Assembly: GCF_001187505.1 (NCBI RefSeq)
Contig: NZ_CP012150.1
Coordinates: 4,340,001-4,404,000, forward strand
DNA: 64,000 nucleotides
Direction: 5' to 3'
Origin: Mycolicibacterium goodii
Lineage (GTDB): Bacteria; Actinomycetota; Actinomycetes; Mycobacteriales; Mycobacteriaceae
The position numbers were made by a program, and so were the translations under genes. Below, in pieces: positions 33,073 to 40,926 of the stretch; position 1 is the stretch's first letter; every line of letters starts with the position of its first letter. The notes under the pieces were generated by a model. That model was given only the letters and a program-made list of their open reading frames with translations. It searched no databases and had not been told where the DNA came from.

Positions 33073-34170
33073 ATGAACCTGCACACCGATCTCTCGGCGC
33101 CCCTGGACGCAGTCACCGTCGTCGACCTGACCACCCCGCTGGGTGAGTACACCGGGCGGCTGCTGGCCGACCTGGGTGCCGAGGTCATCCGAATCGAGAT
33201 CCCGCCGACGCCACCAGCGCGCCGGGTGTTCATGAACGCCGGCAAGAAGTTTCACCTCGACGCCGACCTGGACGAACTGTTGTCACGGGCGCAGATCCTG
33301 ATCACCAGTGACGGCCCCGCCGTGCTGCGCAGCCTGGGTCTGGACCCGGCCGAGCTCACCCACCGTCACCGACGACTCGTGCACCTGGCGATCAGCCCGT
33401 TCGGCCTCACCGGACCATATGCCGACCGCCCGGCTAGTGACCTCACCCTGCTGGCGGCGGGCGGGCTGCTGGCGCTCGCCGGTGACCCCGACCGGGAACC
33501 GGTGCGCCCATGGGGCGAGCAGACCGCGGTGATCGCCGGCGTGCACGCCGCCACCGCCGCGCTCATCGCCCTGCATGTCCTGGATACCGAGGGCCGCGGT
33601 CAGATCGTCGACCTCTCGGTCCAGGAGGCGGTGGCGCACTCGGTCGAAAACGCCGCCCAGTACTTCGATCTGGAGCACGTGGTGCGCCGCCGCGCCGGTG
33701 CCGGACCGCAAGAGGCGGGCACCGGCCTGTTCCGCTGCGCCGACGGATGGGTCTACCTGGTCGGTGGTCTCGGCGGAAAAACCCTGGCGTGGTCGGAGAT
33801 CGCCGACTGGTTGATCGACGCAGGCGTCGCCGGTGCGGGCGAGTTGCGTGCCGATTGCTGGCAGATACCGCGCTGGCGCCGTGAACAGCACGCCAACCAG
33901 CGGTTCCGGGAACTCTTCGAAGGTTTCGCCGCCGCCAGGACCAAGGCCGAGTTGTTCTCCGCCGGCCAGCGGCGCGGCATCAGTATCGCGCCGGTCGCCA
34001 CCCCCGAGGATCTGTTGACCGATCCGCACCTGGTCGCGCGCAACTACTTCCGCATCATCGACGTGGACGGCGAACCGATGGTGCTGCCGGGGCCGCCGTA
34101 CCGGTTCCGGCATTCGGCCGTCGGCCCCGGCGGCGTCACCTTCGGGGCCGATGTCGTGAGGAGCCGATGA
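33073..34170 (+). CDS. CaiB/BaiF (class III) CoA-transferase subunit, BbsE/F-like
   Basis: A 365-residue class III CoA-transferase family protein (VTVVDLTTPLGEYTGRLLADLGAEVIRIE; ISPFGLTGPYADRPASDLTLLAAGGLLAL). At the position of the catalytic Asp it reads RPWGEQTAVIAGVHAATAAL, so a Glu/Gln pair stands where most enzymes have Asp. The start is ATG 33073; a GTG at 33064 overlapping the transporter stop is equally possible. Its stop overlaps the start of the next CaiB gene (ATGA). Two adjacent, distinct CaiB subunits suggest a heteromeric enzyme like BbsEF, this one perhaps non-catalytic. Confidence 0.87.
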   Translation: MNLHTDLSAPLDAVTVVDLTTPLGEYTGRLLADLGAEVIRIEIPPTPPARRVFMNAGKKFHLDADLDELLSRAQILITSDGPAVLRSLGLDPAELTHRHRRLVHLAISPFGLTGPYADRPASDLTLLAAGGLLALAGDPDREPVRPWGEQTAVIAGVHAATAALIALHVLDTEGRGQIVDLSVQEAVAHSVENAAQYFDLEHVVRRRAGAGPQEAGTGLFRCADGWVYLVGGLGGKTLAWSEIADWLIDAGVAGAGELRADCWQIPRWRREQHANQRFRELFEGFAAARTKAELFSAGQRRGISIAPVATPEDLLTDPHLVARNYFRIIDVDGEPMVLPGPPYRFRHSAVGPGGVTFGADVVRSR

Positions 34171-35390
34171 TGGGTACACAGCTGCCGTTGAACGGAATTC
34201 GCATCGCCGACTTTTCCTGGGTGGGCGCGGGTCCGTTCCTGACCAAGCCGCTGGCCGACCACGGAGCCGACGTCATCAAGGTGGAGTCACGCACCCGGGT
34301 CGACCCGATCCGGTCGATGGCACCTTTCCGCGACGGCGTCGCCGGTGTCGAGCGCAGCGGCTACTTCGCCAACCGCAACACCAGCAAGCGGTCGATCTGC
34401 CTGGACCTGAAGGATTCCCGCGGGCGTGAACTCGCGCTGCGGCTCATCGCGGTCAGCGACGTCGTCGTCAACAACTTCAGTCCGGGCACCATGGACCGAC
34501 TGGGACTCGGGTACGACGACGCCAGGGTCGTGCGGCCCGACGTGGTGTACCTGGAGATGCCGATGATGGGCACCGAAGGGCCGCACCGCGATTGCCGCGG
34601 GTACGGACTCACCATCGCCGCCGCCGGAGGACTGCTCGGCCTCTCCGGGTACCCCGACCGGCCACCGGTCGGGACCGGGACCAACTATCCCGATCATGTC
34701 CCCAATCCGCTGCACGGCGCCGTGGCCGTGCTGGCCGCACTGCGTAAGCGGCGCCGCACCGGCCAGGGCGAGTACATCGAACTCGCGCAACTCGAATCGA
34801 CCGTCAACGCGATCGGCCCGGCCGTTGTCGCCGCCGCACGCGGCGAGCCGGTGGGCCCGGCGGGCAATGACGACGCGGTCGCCGCCCCGCACGGTGTGTA
34901 CCCGTGCGCAGGTGAGGACAACTGGTGCGCGATGGCGGTCTTCGACGACAACCAGTGGGCCGCAACCCGTCTGGTGCTCGGCGCGGTGGACTGGGCGCAC
35001 CATGCGCAGTTCGACACCGTCGACGGGCGGCGTCGCGACCGAGCCGACCTGGACCGACTCATCGCGCGGGCCACCGTGGGTTGGGACGCCGACCGGCTGG
35101 CCACCGCATTGACCACCCGCGGCGTGGCCGCGTCAGCCGTGCGGCACGCCGATGACCTCGTCGGTCGTGATCCGCAACTGCGGGCCCGCGGACACTGGGT
35201 GACCCTGCACCATCCGGTCATGGGCCCGTCGATCTACGACCGCACCCCATACCGGTTCTCGGCGACACCGGGATGCCTGCGAACACCCGCACCGCTGCTC
35301 GGCGCCGACAGCCGCGACGTCTGCACCCAACTGTTGGGGCTGCCCGACGACACCTATGAAGCACTGGAACAACAGAAAGTAGTGGGTTGA
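34167..35390 (+). CDS. CaiB/BaiF (class III) CoA-transferase subunit, BbsF/E-like
   Basis: A 407-residue class III CoA-transferase (IRIADFSWVGAGPFLTKPLADHGADVIKVES; NRNTSKRSICLDLKDSRGREL; LEMPMMGTEGPHRDCRGYG). The candidate catalytic Asp is in NYPDHVPNPLHGAVAVLAAL. It would transfer CoA, probably from succinyl-CoA, to a substituted dicarboxylate, together with the preceding subunit, with which its start overlaps (ATGA). One base separates its stop from the enoyl-CoA hydratase ATG. Confidence 0.9.
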   Translation: MMGTQLPLNGIRIADFSWVGAGPFLTKPLADHGADVIKVESRTRVDPIRSMAPFRDGVAGVERSGYFANRNTSKRSICLDLKDSRGRELALRLIAVSDVVVNNFSPGTMDRLGLGYDDARVVRPDVVYLEMPMMGTEGPHRDCRGYGLTIAAAGGLLGLSGYPDRPPVGTGTNYPDHVPNPLHGAVAVLAALRKRRRTGQGEYIELAQLESTVNAIGPAVVAAARGEPVGPAGNDDAVAAPHGVYPCAGEDNWCAMAVFDDNQWAATRLVLGAVDWAHHAQFDTVDGRRRDRADLDRLIARATVGWDADRLATALTTRGVAASAVRHADDLVGRDPQLRARGHWVTLHHPVMGPSIYDRTPYRFSATPGCLRTPAPLLGADSRDVCTQLLGLPDDTYEALEQQKVVG

Positions 35391-35391
35391 G

Positions 35392-36195
35392 ATGACCATC
35401 GAGACCGAACGCAACAGCCGGACCGTCGTGGTGCGGATCAACCGGCCCGAGGCGCTCAACGCACTCGACGTCGAGTCGATGATCGCCCTGAACGACGCAC
35501 TACGGGAATTCCGGGACGACCCAACGCTTTCCGTGGCGGTGATCACCGGAGCCGGTGACCGCGCCTTCTGCACAGGCGCCGACCTCAAGGGCACGCTGCC
35601 ACCGGACTCCGGCTTCGCCGAAAGCTACTTCGCGCCCTACGACGACAGCGTGCGGGCCGGCCTGTACGTCCGCGCCATCACGCTGTCCGAACTGGCGATC
35701 CCCAAGCCGATGATCGCCGCGGTCAACGGCCATGCGCTCGGCGGTGGCGCCGAGATCGCGCTCGACTGCGACATCAGGATCGCCAGTGAAACAGCCACTT
35801 TCGGCCTGCCCGAGGCACGTTGGGGGAGTGTGCCCGCCGTCGGCGGGGTCTCGAAGCTGCTGCGGGCGGTTCCGCGTGCCGTCGCGATGCACATGCTGCT
35901 CACCGGCGGACGCATCGACGCGGCCGAGGCCCACCGGGTGGGCCTGGTCAGCGAGGTCGTCGCGCCCGACGAACTGTTGACGCGGGCGCTCGACATCGCC
36001 GACCGCATCGCCGCGAACGCACCGCTGGCCGTGCGCAGCATCAAGACACTCGCCGCCCGCACCGAGGACCTCCCGCTGTCCCGCTCGGTGGAACTCGAGC
36101 AACTGCTGTGGGGCCTGCTCCGCGACACCCACGACCGCGTCGAGGGACGGCGTGCGTTCGCCGAGCGGCGTCAACCCGAATACCACGGCCGCTGA
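35392..36195 (+). CDS. Enoyl-CoA hydratase/isomerase family protein, BbsH-like
   Basis: A 267-residue crotonase-fold enzyme. The oxyanion-hole segment AFCTGADLKG and the signature NGHALGGGAEIALDCDIRIASETATFGLPEARWG are intact, with both catalytic Glu positions (GGAE and PEAR) present, which favours hydratase activity. In the proposed pathway it hydrates an unsaturated (itaconyl-type) CoA ester to a beta-hydroxyacyl-CoA. It is translationally adjacent to the CoA-transferase gene (1-base gap). The last residues (RQPEYHGR) are the usual crotonase C-terminus. Confidence 0.9.
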   Translation: MTIETERNSRTVVVRINRPEALNALDVESMIALNDALREFRDDPTLSVAVITGAGDRAFCTGADLKGTLPPDSGFAESYFAPYDDSVRAGLYVRAITLSELAIPKPMIAAVNGHALGGGAEIALDCDIRIASETATFGLPEARWGSVPAVGGVSKLLRAVPRAVAMHMLLTGGRIDAAEAHRVGLVSEVVAPDELLTRALDIADRIAANAPLAVRSIKTLAARTEDLPLSRSVELEQLLWGLLRDTHDRVEGRRAFAERRQPEYHGR

Positions 36196-36211
36196 ACACA
36201 AAAGGACAGAT

Positions 36212-36634
36212 ATGAACACCACTGACAAATTTCTACCTCCCACCGGGCGCGTGATCGGTGCCGAGCACTACCTGACCGACGGTCACCGTGCCGTGCTGCG
36301 GGTGACGCACTGCCGCGACTGCGATCGGCGGTGGTTCCCGGCCCGCGCGCAGTGCTCGCACTGCGCATCCTGGAACGTCGACGAGGCGGTGACCGCCGGC
36401 AGGGGTACGGCCTACGCGTCGACGGTCGTACGCATCGGCCCCACCCGGTTCGGCCCGCCGTATCCATTGGCGTACGTCGATATCGACGGTGTGCGCATGC
36501 TGGCGCACGTCGCCGCCACCGAGGCGCCGGCGCCCGGAACCCCGGTTGAACTGCGCCAGGCCCCGATCGCCGCCGATGAACAGGGCCCGCTGCTGTCCTA
36601 TGCGGTCGTCGCCGCGGAAGGAGAACGAGCATGA
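36212..36634 (+). CDS. DUF35 Zn-ribbon/OB-fold protein, BbsA-like thiolase partner
   Basis: A 140-residue protein with an N-terminal rubredoxin-like zinc ribbon (CRDCDRRWFPARAQCSHC, a C-x2-C...C-x2-C pattern at about residues 34-51) and a C-terminal OB fold (AYASTVVRIGPTRFGPPYPLAYVDIDGVRMLAHV). DUF35 proteins form complexes with thiolase-fold enzymes and bind acyl-CoA; BbsA of Thauera and the Ltp2 partner are known examples. The ATG at 36212 follows AAAAGGA. Its stop overlaps the thiolase start (ATGA), supporting a stoichiometric complex. Confidence 0.9.
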   Translation: MNTTDKFLPPTGRVIGAEHYLTDGHRAVLRVTHCRDCDRRWFPARAQCSHCASWNVDEAVTAGRGTAYASTVVRIGPTRFGPPYPLAYVDIDGVRMLAHVAATEAPAPGTPVELRQAPIAADEQGPLLSYAVVAAEGERA

Positions 36635-37782
36635 GAGAGGTGTTCGTGGTCGGTGCCGCCGTACACCCCTTCGGCAAGCATCGCGACAAGCCCGCCGAGG
36701 AACTCGGATACCACGCGGTGAGCGAGCTGCTGGCGACCACCGGCGCATCACCCGACCTGGTCGACATCGGCTTCGGCGGATCGGTCTACGGCGGATCCCT
36801 CCTTGCCCAGCGGGTGCTGCAGCGGGTCGGGATCTCCGGACAGCCGGTGTTCACGGTCGAGAACGCCTGCGCGAGTGGCGCATCGGCGGTCCACCTGGCC
36901 TGGCAGGCGGTGGCCGCCGGATCCGCCGACTGCGCGATCGCGTTCGGCGCCGAGAACCTCTCGGCGTTCGGTGGCGGCACCCTGCCGTTGACCACCGCCG
37001 ACATCGAGATCGAGCAGGGCATGGTGATGCCCGCGGCCTACGCCATGCGCGCCCAGCGCTATCTCCATGACTGGGGCGCCTCCGTCGATGACCTCACCGA
37101 GGTGTCGATGAAGAACCGCCGCAACGGTGCCGGCAACCCCCGGGCCCACTTCCGACGCGCCATCACCCGCGACGACGTCGCGAACTCGCGGCCGGTGGCC
37201 GACCCGCTCCGGTTGCTGCACTGCTGCCCGAACAGCGACGGCGCCGCCGCGGTGCTGTTGTGTTCAGAACAGGTCGCCGAGCAGTTGGCGGTGCCGTACG
37301 TGCGCGTCGCCGCGAGTGTCGTGACCTCGGGTGAGTTCTCGACCGGATACCGGGACATGACCTGGCCCGGCATCACCGACAGAACAGCTCGCGCGGCCTA
37401 CGCGCAGTCGGGTCTGGGGCCGGACGACCTCGACCTGGTCGAACTGCACGACGCGTTCAGCATCGCCGAGTTGCTGCACGCCGAGGCCCTTGGCATCGCC
37501 GAACGCGGCAAAGCACACGCGGCGGTATCCACCGGGCAGTTCGACCGGGACGGGCGCGTCGCCGTGAGCCCGAGCGGCGGACTGCTGTCCCGAGGGCACC
37601 CGGTCGGAGCCACCGGAGTGGCGCAGATCTGCGAAGCGTACTGGCAGTTGACCGGCCAAGCCGGCGCCACGCAGGTCCCCGATGCCCAGGTGGCGCTCAC
37701 CCACGTCACCGGCGGCGGCATCTTCGGCGTCGACAACGGTGCCTGCTCCATCCACATCCTCAGCACACTGGAGGAGTCCTGA
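36631..37782 (+). CDS. Thiolase-family protein, BbsB-like
   Basis: A 383-residue thiolase of the SCP-x/lipid-transfer type. The nucleophilic Cys is in VENACASGASAVHLAWQA and the catalytic His in GGLLSRGHPVGATGVAQ; NDAF-like ELHDAFSIAELLHAEALGI is present. The C-terminal CxG motif of degradative thiolases is replaced by ALTHVTGGGIFG, with His instead of Cys, as in several DUF35-dependent members. It would cleave a beta-keto diacyl-CoA with CoA, giving an acyl-CoA and succinyl-CoA. It overlaps DUF35 upstream and the inactive SDR downstream (TGATG). Confidence 0.9.
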   Translation: MREVFVVGAAVHPFGKHRDKPAEELGYHAVSELLATTGASPDLVDIGFGGSVYGGSLLAQRVLQRVGISGQPVFTVENACASGASAVHLAWQAVAAGSADCAIAFGAENLSAFGGGTLPLTTADIEIEQGMVMPAAYAMRAQRYLHDWGASVDDLTEVSMKNRRNGAGNPRAHFRRAITRDDVANSRPVADPLRLLHCCPNSDGAAAVLLCSEQVAEQLAVPYVRVAASVVTSGEFSTGYRDMTWPGITDRTARAAYAQSGLGPDDLDLVELHDAFSIAELLHAEALGIAERGKAHAAVSTGQFDRDGRVAVSPSGGLLSRGHPVGATGVAQICEAYWQLTGQAGATQVPDAQVALTHVTGGGIFGVDNGACSIHILSTLEES

Positions 37783-38414
37783 TGACCGAAAATCACGACC
37801 TCAGAACGGCTCTCGTGCTGTCCCAGGGTGACGACGCAGCGACCGACGCGGTGCTGCGCACGCTCGAACACGACGGCTGGCGCGTCATCCGCACCGCACA
37901 GATCACCGATCCCGGCTGCACCGTCCACGGTGTCGTCTATCTCCCCGGCCTGCTGTCGAGCGGGGGATATCCGCAGAAGGTCGAACCCGCGGTGTCCCTC
38001 GTGGAACTGATGGAAGCGGTGCAGCCCCGCCTGGCCCACCGGCTCGAGGGTGGGGCCCGGGTGGTCGCGGTCGGCAGCCGTGACTGGTTGGGCTGGCCCA
38101 GCCGCCCGTTGGTGGCGGCGCAGTCGGCAGCGCTCGTCGCGACGGTCAGGAGTCTCGCATTGGCGCATGGACAGGCCGGGGTGACCGTCAACGCGGTGAT
38201 CGGCCTGCTGGTCGACGCCGCCGAGCGACGGGATATCGGGCCGGCGCGCGATACGCATCTGTACGAACCCGTGCCATTGACGGGTGCGCCCGTGGCGGCC
38301 GAGGACATCGCCGCATCCGTCGCGTTTTTCCTCGACGATCGCAGCGGCTACATCACCGGACAGATCCTGCACTGCTGCGGCGGCGCCAGCCTGCTGTCGA
38401 GCCTGTCGGCATGA
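37782..38414 (+). CDS. Degenerate SDR, catalytically inactive subunit, BbsC-like
   Basis: A 210-residue short-chain dehydrogenase homologue without a working active site. The N-terminal glycine motif is lost (ALVLSQGDDAATDAV). The region aligned with the catalytic Y-x3-K of its neighbour (SYASSKGG) reads PLVAAQSA, losing both Tyr and Lys. It shares the unusual SR-x-WLGW segment with the active SDR encoded next (GSRDWLGW versus ASRAWLGW), and the C-terminal SGYITGQILHCCGG is SDR-like. It probably forms a heteromer with the downstream enzyme, as BbsC does with BbsD. Confidence 0.85.
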   Translation: MTENHDLRTALVLSQGDDAATDAVLRTLEHDGWRVIRTAQITDPGCTVHGVVYLPGLLSSGGYPQKVEPAVSLVELMEAVQPRLAHRLEGGARVVAVGSRDWLGWPSRPLVAAQSAALVATVRSLALAHGQAGVTVNAVIGLLVDAAERRDIGPARDTHLYEPVPLTGAPVAAEDIAASVAFFLDDRSGYITGQILHCCGGASLLSSLSA

Positions 38415-38437
38415 CATGAGAACGAAGGAGTGACAAC

Positions 38438-39199
38438 ATGTTTCGAGAACTCGACGGAACAGTTGCGGTGGTCACCGGTGCGGCAAGCGGCATCGGACTG
38501 GCGATCGCCCGTGAGCTCGCCGCCTGCGGCAGCACGGTCGCGGTGGCCGACATCGCCGCCGACCCCGCAGAGCAGGCGGCGGCGTCCATCCGCGACGAGG
38601 GCGGCAGAGCCATCGGGGTGGCCACCGACGTCACGTCGCGGACCGCTGTCGAGACGATGTTCGCCTCGGTCGAGGCCGAACTCGGGCCGGTGGACATCCT
38701 GGTGAACAATGCGGGCATCAGCATCGACCGTGGGGTGCGCGGGGTCACCGACGAGGAGTGGCAGCGTACCGTGGCGGTGAACCAGACCGGGATGTTCCTG
38801 TGCTCACAGGCCGCCGCGCGCAGCATGATTCCACGTCGCACCGGGCGCATCATCAACATCGCGTCCCGAGCCTGGCTCGGGTGGTTCGGACAGGTCTCGT
38901 ACGCCTCGTCGAAAGGCGGGGTGGTCTCGGCGACCCGAGCCCTGGCGATCGAACTGGCCAGACACGGCATCACCGTCAACTGCCTGGCGCCCGGGCTGAT
39001 CGATACGCCGCTGCTGCGTTCCGAACCCGCCGAGGTGATGGAGCGGCTGTTGCGTTCCCAACCCATGGGCGTGGTCGGCGATCCGGCTGACGTGGCCCAC
39101 GCGGCGCGATTCCTGGCCGCGCCCCGGGCACGCGCGATCACCGGTCAGGTTCTGTATGTCTGCGGGGGTAAGAGTCTCTACGCCCAACCGGCGGCGTGA
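38438..39199 (+). CDS. Short-chain dehydrogenase, BbsD-like
   Basis: A 253-residue classical SDR. The NAD-binding TGAASGIGLAIA motif, NNAG, the catalytic Ser in INIASRAWLGW, Tyr/Lys in SYASSK and the C-terminal ITGQVLYVCGGKSLYA are all present. It likely oxidises the beta-hydroxyacyl-CoA formed by the hydratase to the beta-keto diacyl-CoA. It is the last gene of the operon, 23 bp after its inactive homologue. Specific pairing with that protein is inferred from adjacency and the shared SR-x-WLGW motif. Confidence 0.9.
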   Translation: MFRELDGTVAVVTGAASGIGLAIARELAACGSTVAVADIAADPAEQAAASIRDEGGRAIGVATDVTSRTAVETMFASVEAELGPVDILVNNAGISIDRGVRGVTDEEWQRTVAVNQTGMFLCSQAAARSMIPRRTGRIINIASRAWLGWFGQVSYASSKGGVVSATRALAIELARHGITVNCLAPGLIDTPLLRSEPAEVMERLLRSQPMGVVGDPADVAHAARFLAAPRARAITGQVLYVCGGKSLYAQPAA

Positions 39200-39307
39200 G
39201 ATGCCCGATTTTCGTATTCGCCGAGACAGGCTCGCGGTGTTCGGGAAAGATGCTGCCATCAGCCGGTTTGAATCGCCGACCCCGCCCATGACAGGGGAGC
39301 GTGACAC

Positions 39308-39820
39308 ATGACGCGTCAGACACAACGCGGGATATCGGTGCTTTTCGCCGTTGCTGTAGCGCTGCTGATCTTTGTGCCCACTGCCGCCGCGCAACCGTAC
39401 GACGCGGAGGAGACCCGCAACCTCGCCACGGTCCAGGCCGGCTTCGACGCGTGGCGCGACGGCACCGGATCCCCGTACGACGCGCTGGCCGACGACGCGA
39501 CATGGGAGATCACCGGCACATCGCTGGCCGCACGGACCTACACCAGCAAGGAAGACTTCCTTGCCAACGTCATCAGACCGTTCAACGCCCGGATGTCCGG
39601 TCGCCTGATTCCCACCATCCGCAACATCTATGCCGACGGCGACACCGTCATCGTGTTCTTCGACGCCGAAGGCACCGCCCGCGACGGTATTCCGTACCGG
39701 AACACCTACTCGTGGTTCCTGCACATGCGCGACGACAAGATCGTGCGCGCATCGGCATTCTTCGACAGCATCACCTTCGACGACTTCTGGCGCCGGGTCG
39801 CACCGGCGCCCACACCATGA
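39308..39820 (+). CDS. Exported SnoaL/NTF2-like protein
   Basis: A 170-residue protein with an N-terminal signal peptide (ISVLFAVAVALLIFVPTAAA, cleavage before QPYD) and a SnoaL-like NTF2 fold (WRDGTGSPYDALADDATWEITGTS, YSWFLHMRDDKIVRASAFFDS). Ketosteroid-isomerase-like proteins of this type are ligand-binding or isomerase domains; secretion is unusual for them. It lies 108 bp after the bbs-like operon and 28 bp before the alcohol dehydrogenase gene, possibly co-transcribed with the latter. The reaction is unknown. Confidence 0.8.
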   Translation: MTRQTQRGISVLFAVAVALLIFVPTAAAQPYDAEETRNLATVQAGFDAWRDGTGSPYDALADDATWEITGTSLAARTYTSKEDFLANVIRPFNARMSGRLIPTIRNIYADGDTVIVFFDAEGTARDGIPYRNTYSWFLHMRDDKIVRASAFFDSITFDDFWRRVAPAPTP

Positions 39821-39847
39821 CGTTTCGCCACACAGAAAGGCCACCCC

Positions 39848-40912
39848 ATGAAGATGCGCGCCGCCCGCATGCACGGGTACAAGCAACCGTTACGGCTTGA
39901 GGAAATCCCCGTCCCGACGCCCGGACCGGAGGAGGTGTTGGTCAAGGTGGGCGGTGCAGGAATGTGCCGCACCGACTTTCAGCTCATCGACGGCTACTTC
40001 GACCGCGGGCAGGACATGGGCTTCCCGTTCACGCCCGGTCACGAGATCGCCGGATGGGTCGACTCGGTCGGCTCAGAGGTTCCGGCAGGGCTCTCGGAAG
40101 GGGATCAGGTGGTCGTCTACGGCGGCTGGGGTGACGGCACCTGCCGCCAGTGCCAAGGCGGCAACGAACAGATCTGCCCCCAGGGACACTGGGTCGGATT
40201 CGGCGGGCACGGCGGCTACCAGGAGTACGTGCCTGTCCATCATCGCTACCTCATCCCCGTTCCCGGCGCCGACGGACTGACCCCGGCGACGCTGGCGCCG
40301 TTGACGGATGCGGGTCTGACCCCGTACCGCGGGCTCAAAAAGCTGCGTACGGCAGGGGTTCTCGGCGCCGGACGCACCGTGGCGGTCACCGGTATCGGCG
40401 GGCTGGGAAGCTACGGCGCGCAGTACGCCAAGCTGCTGGGCGGCGGAGCGACCGTCGTGGCGTTTGCCCGCAGCGACGAGAAACTCAAGGTGGCAACGGA
40501 CAACGGTGCCGATCACGCCATCAACGTCCGCGACAAGGACGCCGAAGAAGTCCGTGGTGAGTTGCAGAACCTCACCGGTCGTGGCGAACTCGACGCCGTC
40601 ATCGAATGCGCCGGATCGGTCGAGTCCATCCAACTGGCCTTCTCACTCCTGGCCACTGAAGGCGCGGTGGCCTCGGTGGGGCTGATCGGCAATCGCATCG
40701 ACATACCGCTGTTCCCCTTGGTGGCACGCGAATTCAGCTACTTCGGCTCCTTCTGGGGCAACTACAACGACCTCACCGAGGTTCTGGCCCTGGCGCAGGC
40801 GGGCCAGATCAAACACACCATCACCCCGGTCCGGTTCGACGACATCAACGACACCATCGACGCGCTCGCCGTTGGTGACGTGCTCGGCCGAGCGGTGGTC
40901 GTCTACGACTGA
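39848..40912 (+). CDS. Zinc-dependent alcohol dehydrogenase (MDR family)
   Basis: A 354-residue medium-chain dehydrogenase. The catalytic zinc site is MCRTDFQLIDG (Cys) and PGHEIAG (His, Glu); the NAD-binding motif is VTGIGGLGSYGAQYAK. The structural-zinc loop reads GWGDGTCRQCQGGNEQIC, keeping three Cys while the first ligand position is Asp or Gly instead of Cys. It would oxidise or reduce an alcohol/aldehyde or secondary alcohol/ketone. The gene starts with ATG after GAAAGG and is followed 14 bp later by an SDR gene. Confidence 0.9.
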   Translation: MKMRAARMHGYKQPLRLEEIPVPTPGPEEVLVKVGGAGMCRTDFQLIDGYFDRGQDMGFPFTPGHEIAGWVDSVGSEVPAGLSEGDQVVVYGGWGDGTCRQCQGGNEQICPQGHWVGFGGHGGYQEYVPVHHRYLIPVPGADGLTPATLAPLTDAGLTPYRGLKKLRTAGVLGAGRTVAVTGIGGLGSYGAQYAKLLGGGATVVAFARSDEKLKVATDNGADHAINVRDKDAEEVRGELQNLTGRGELDAVIECAGSVESIQLAFSLLATEGAVASVGLIGNRIDIPLFPLVAREFSYFGSFWGNYNDLTEVLALAQAGQIKHTITPVRFDDINDTIDALAVGDVLGRAVVVYD

Positions 40913-40926
40913 AACGAGGATCGAGT

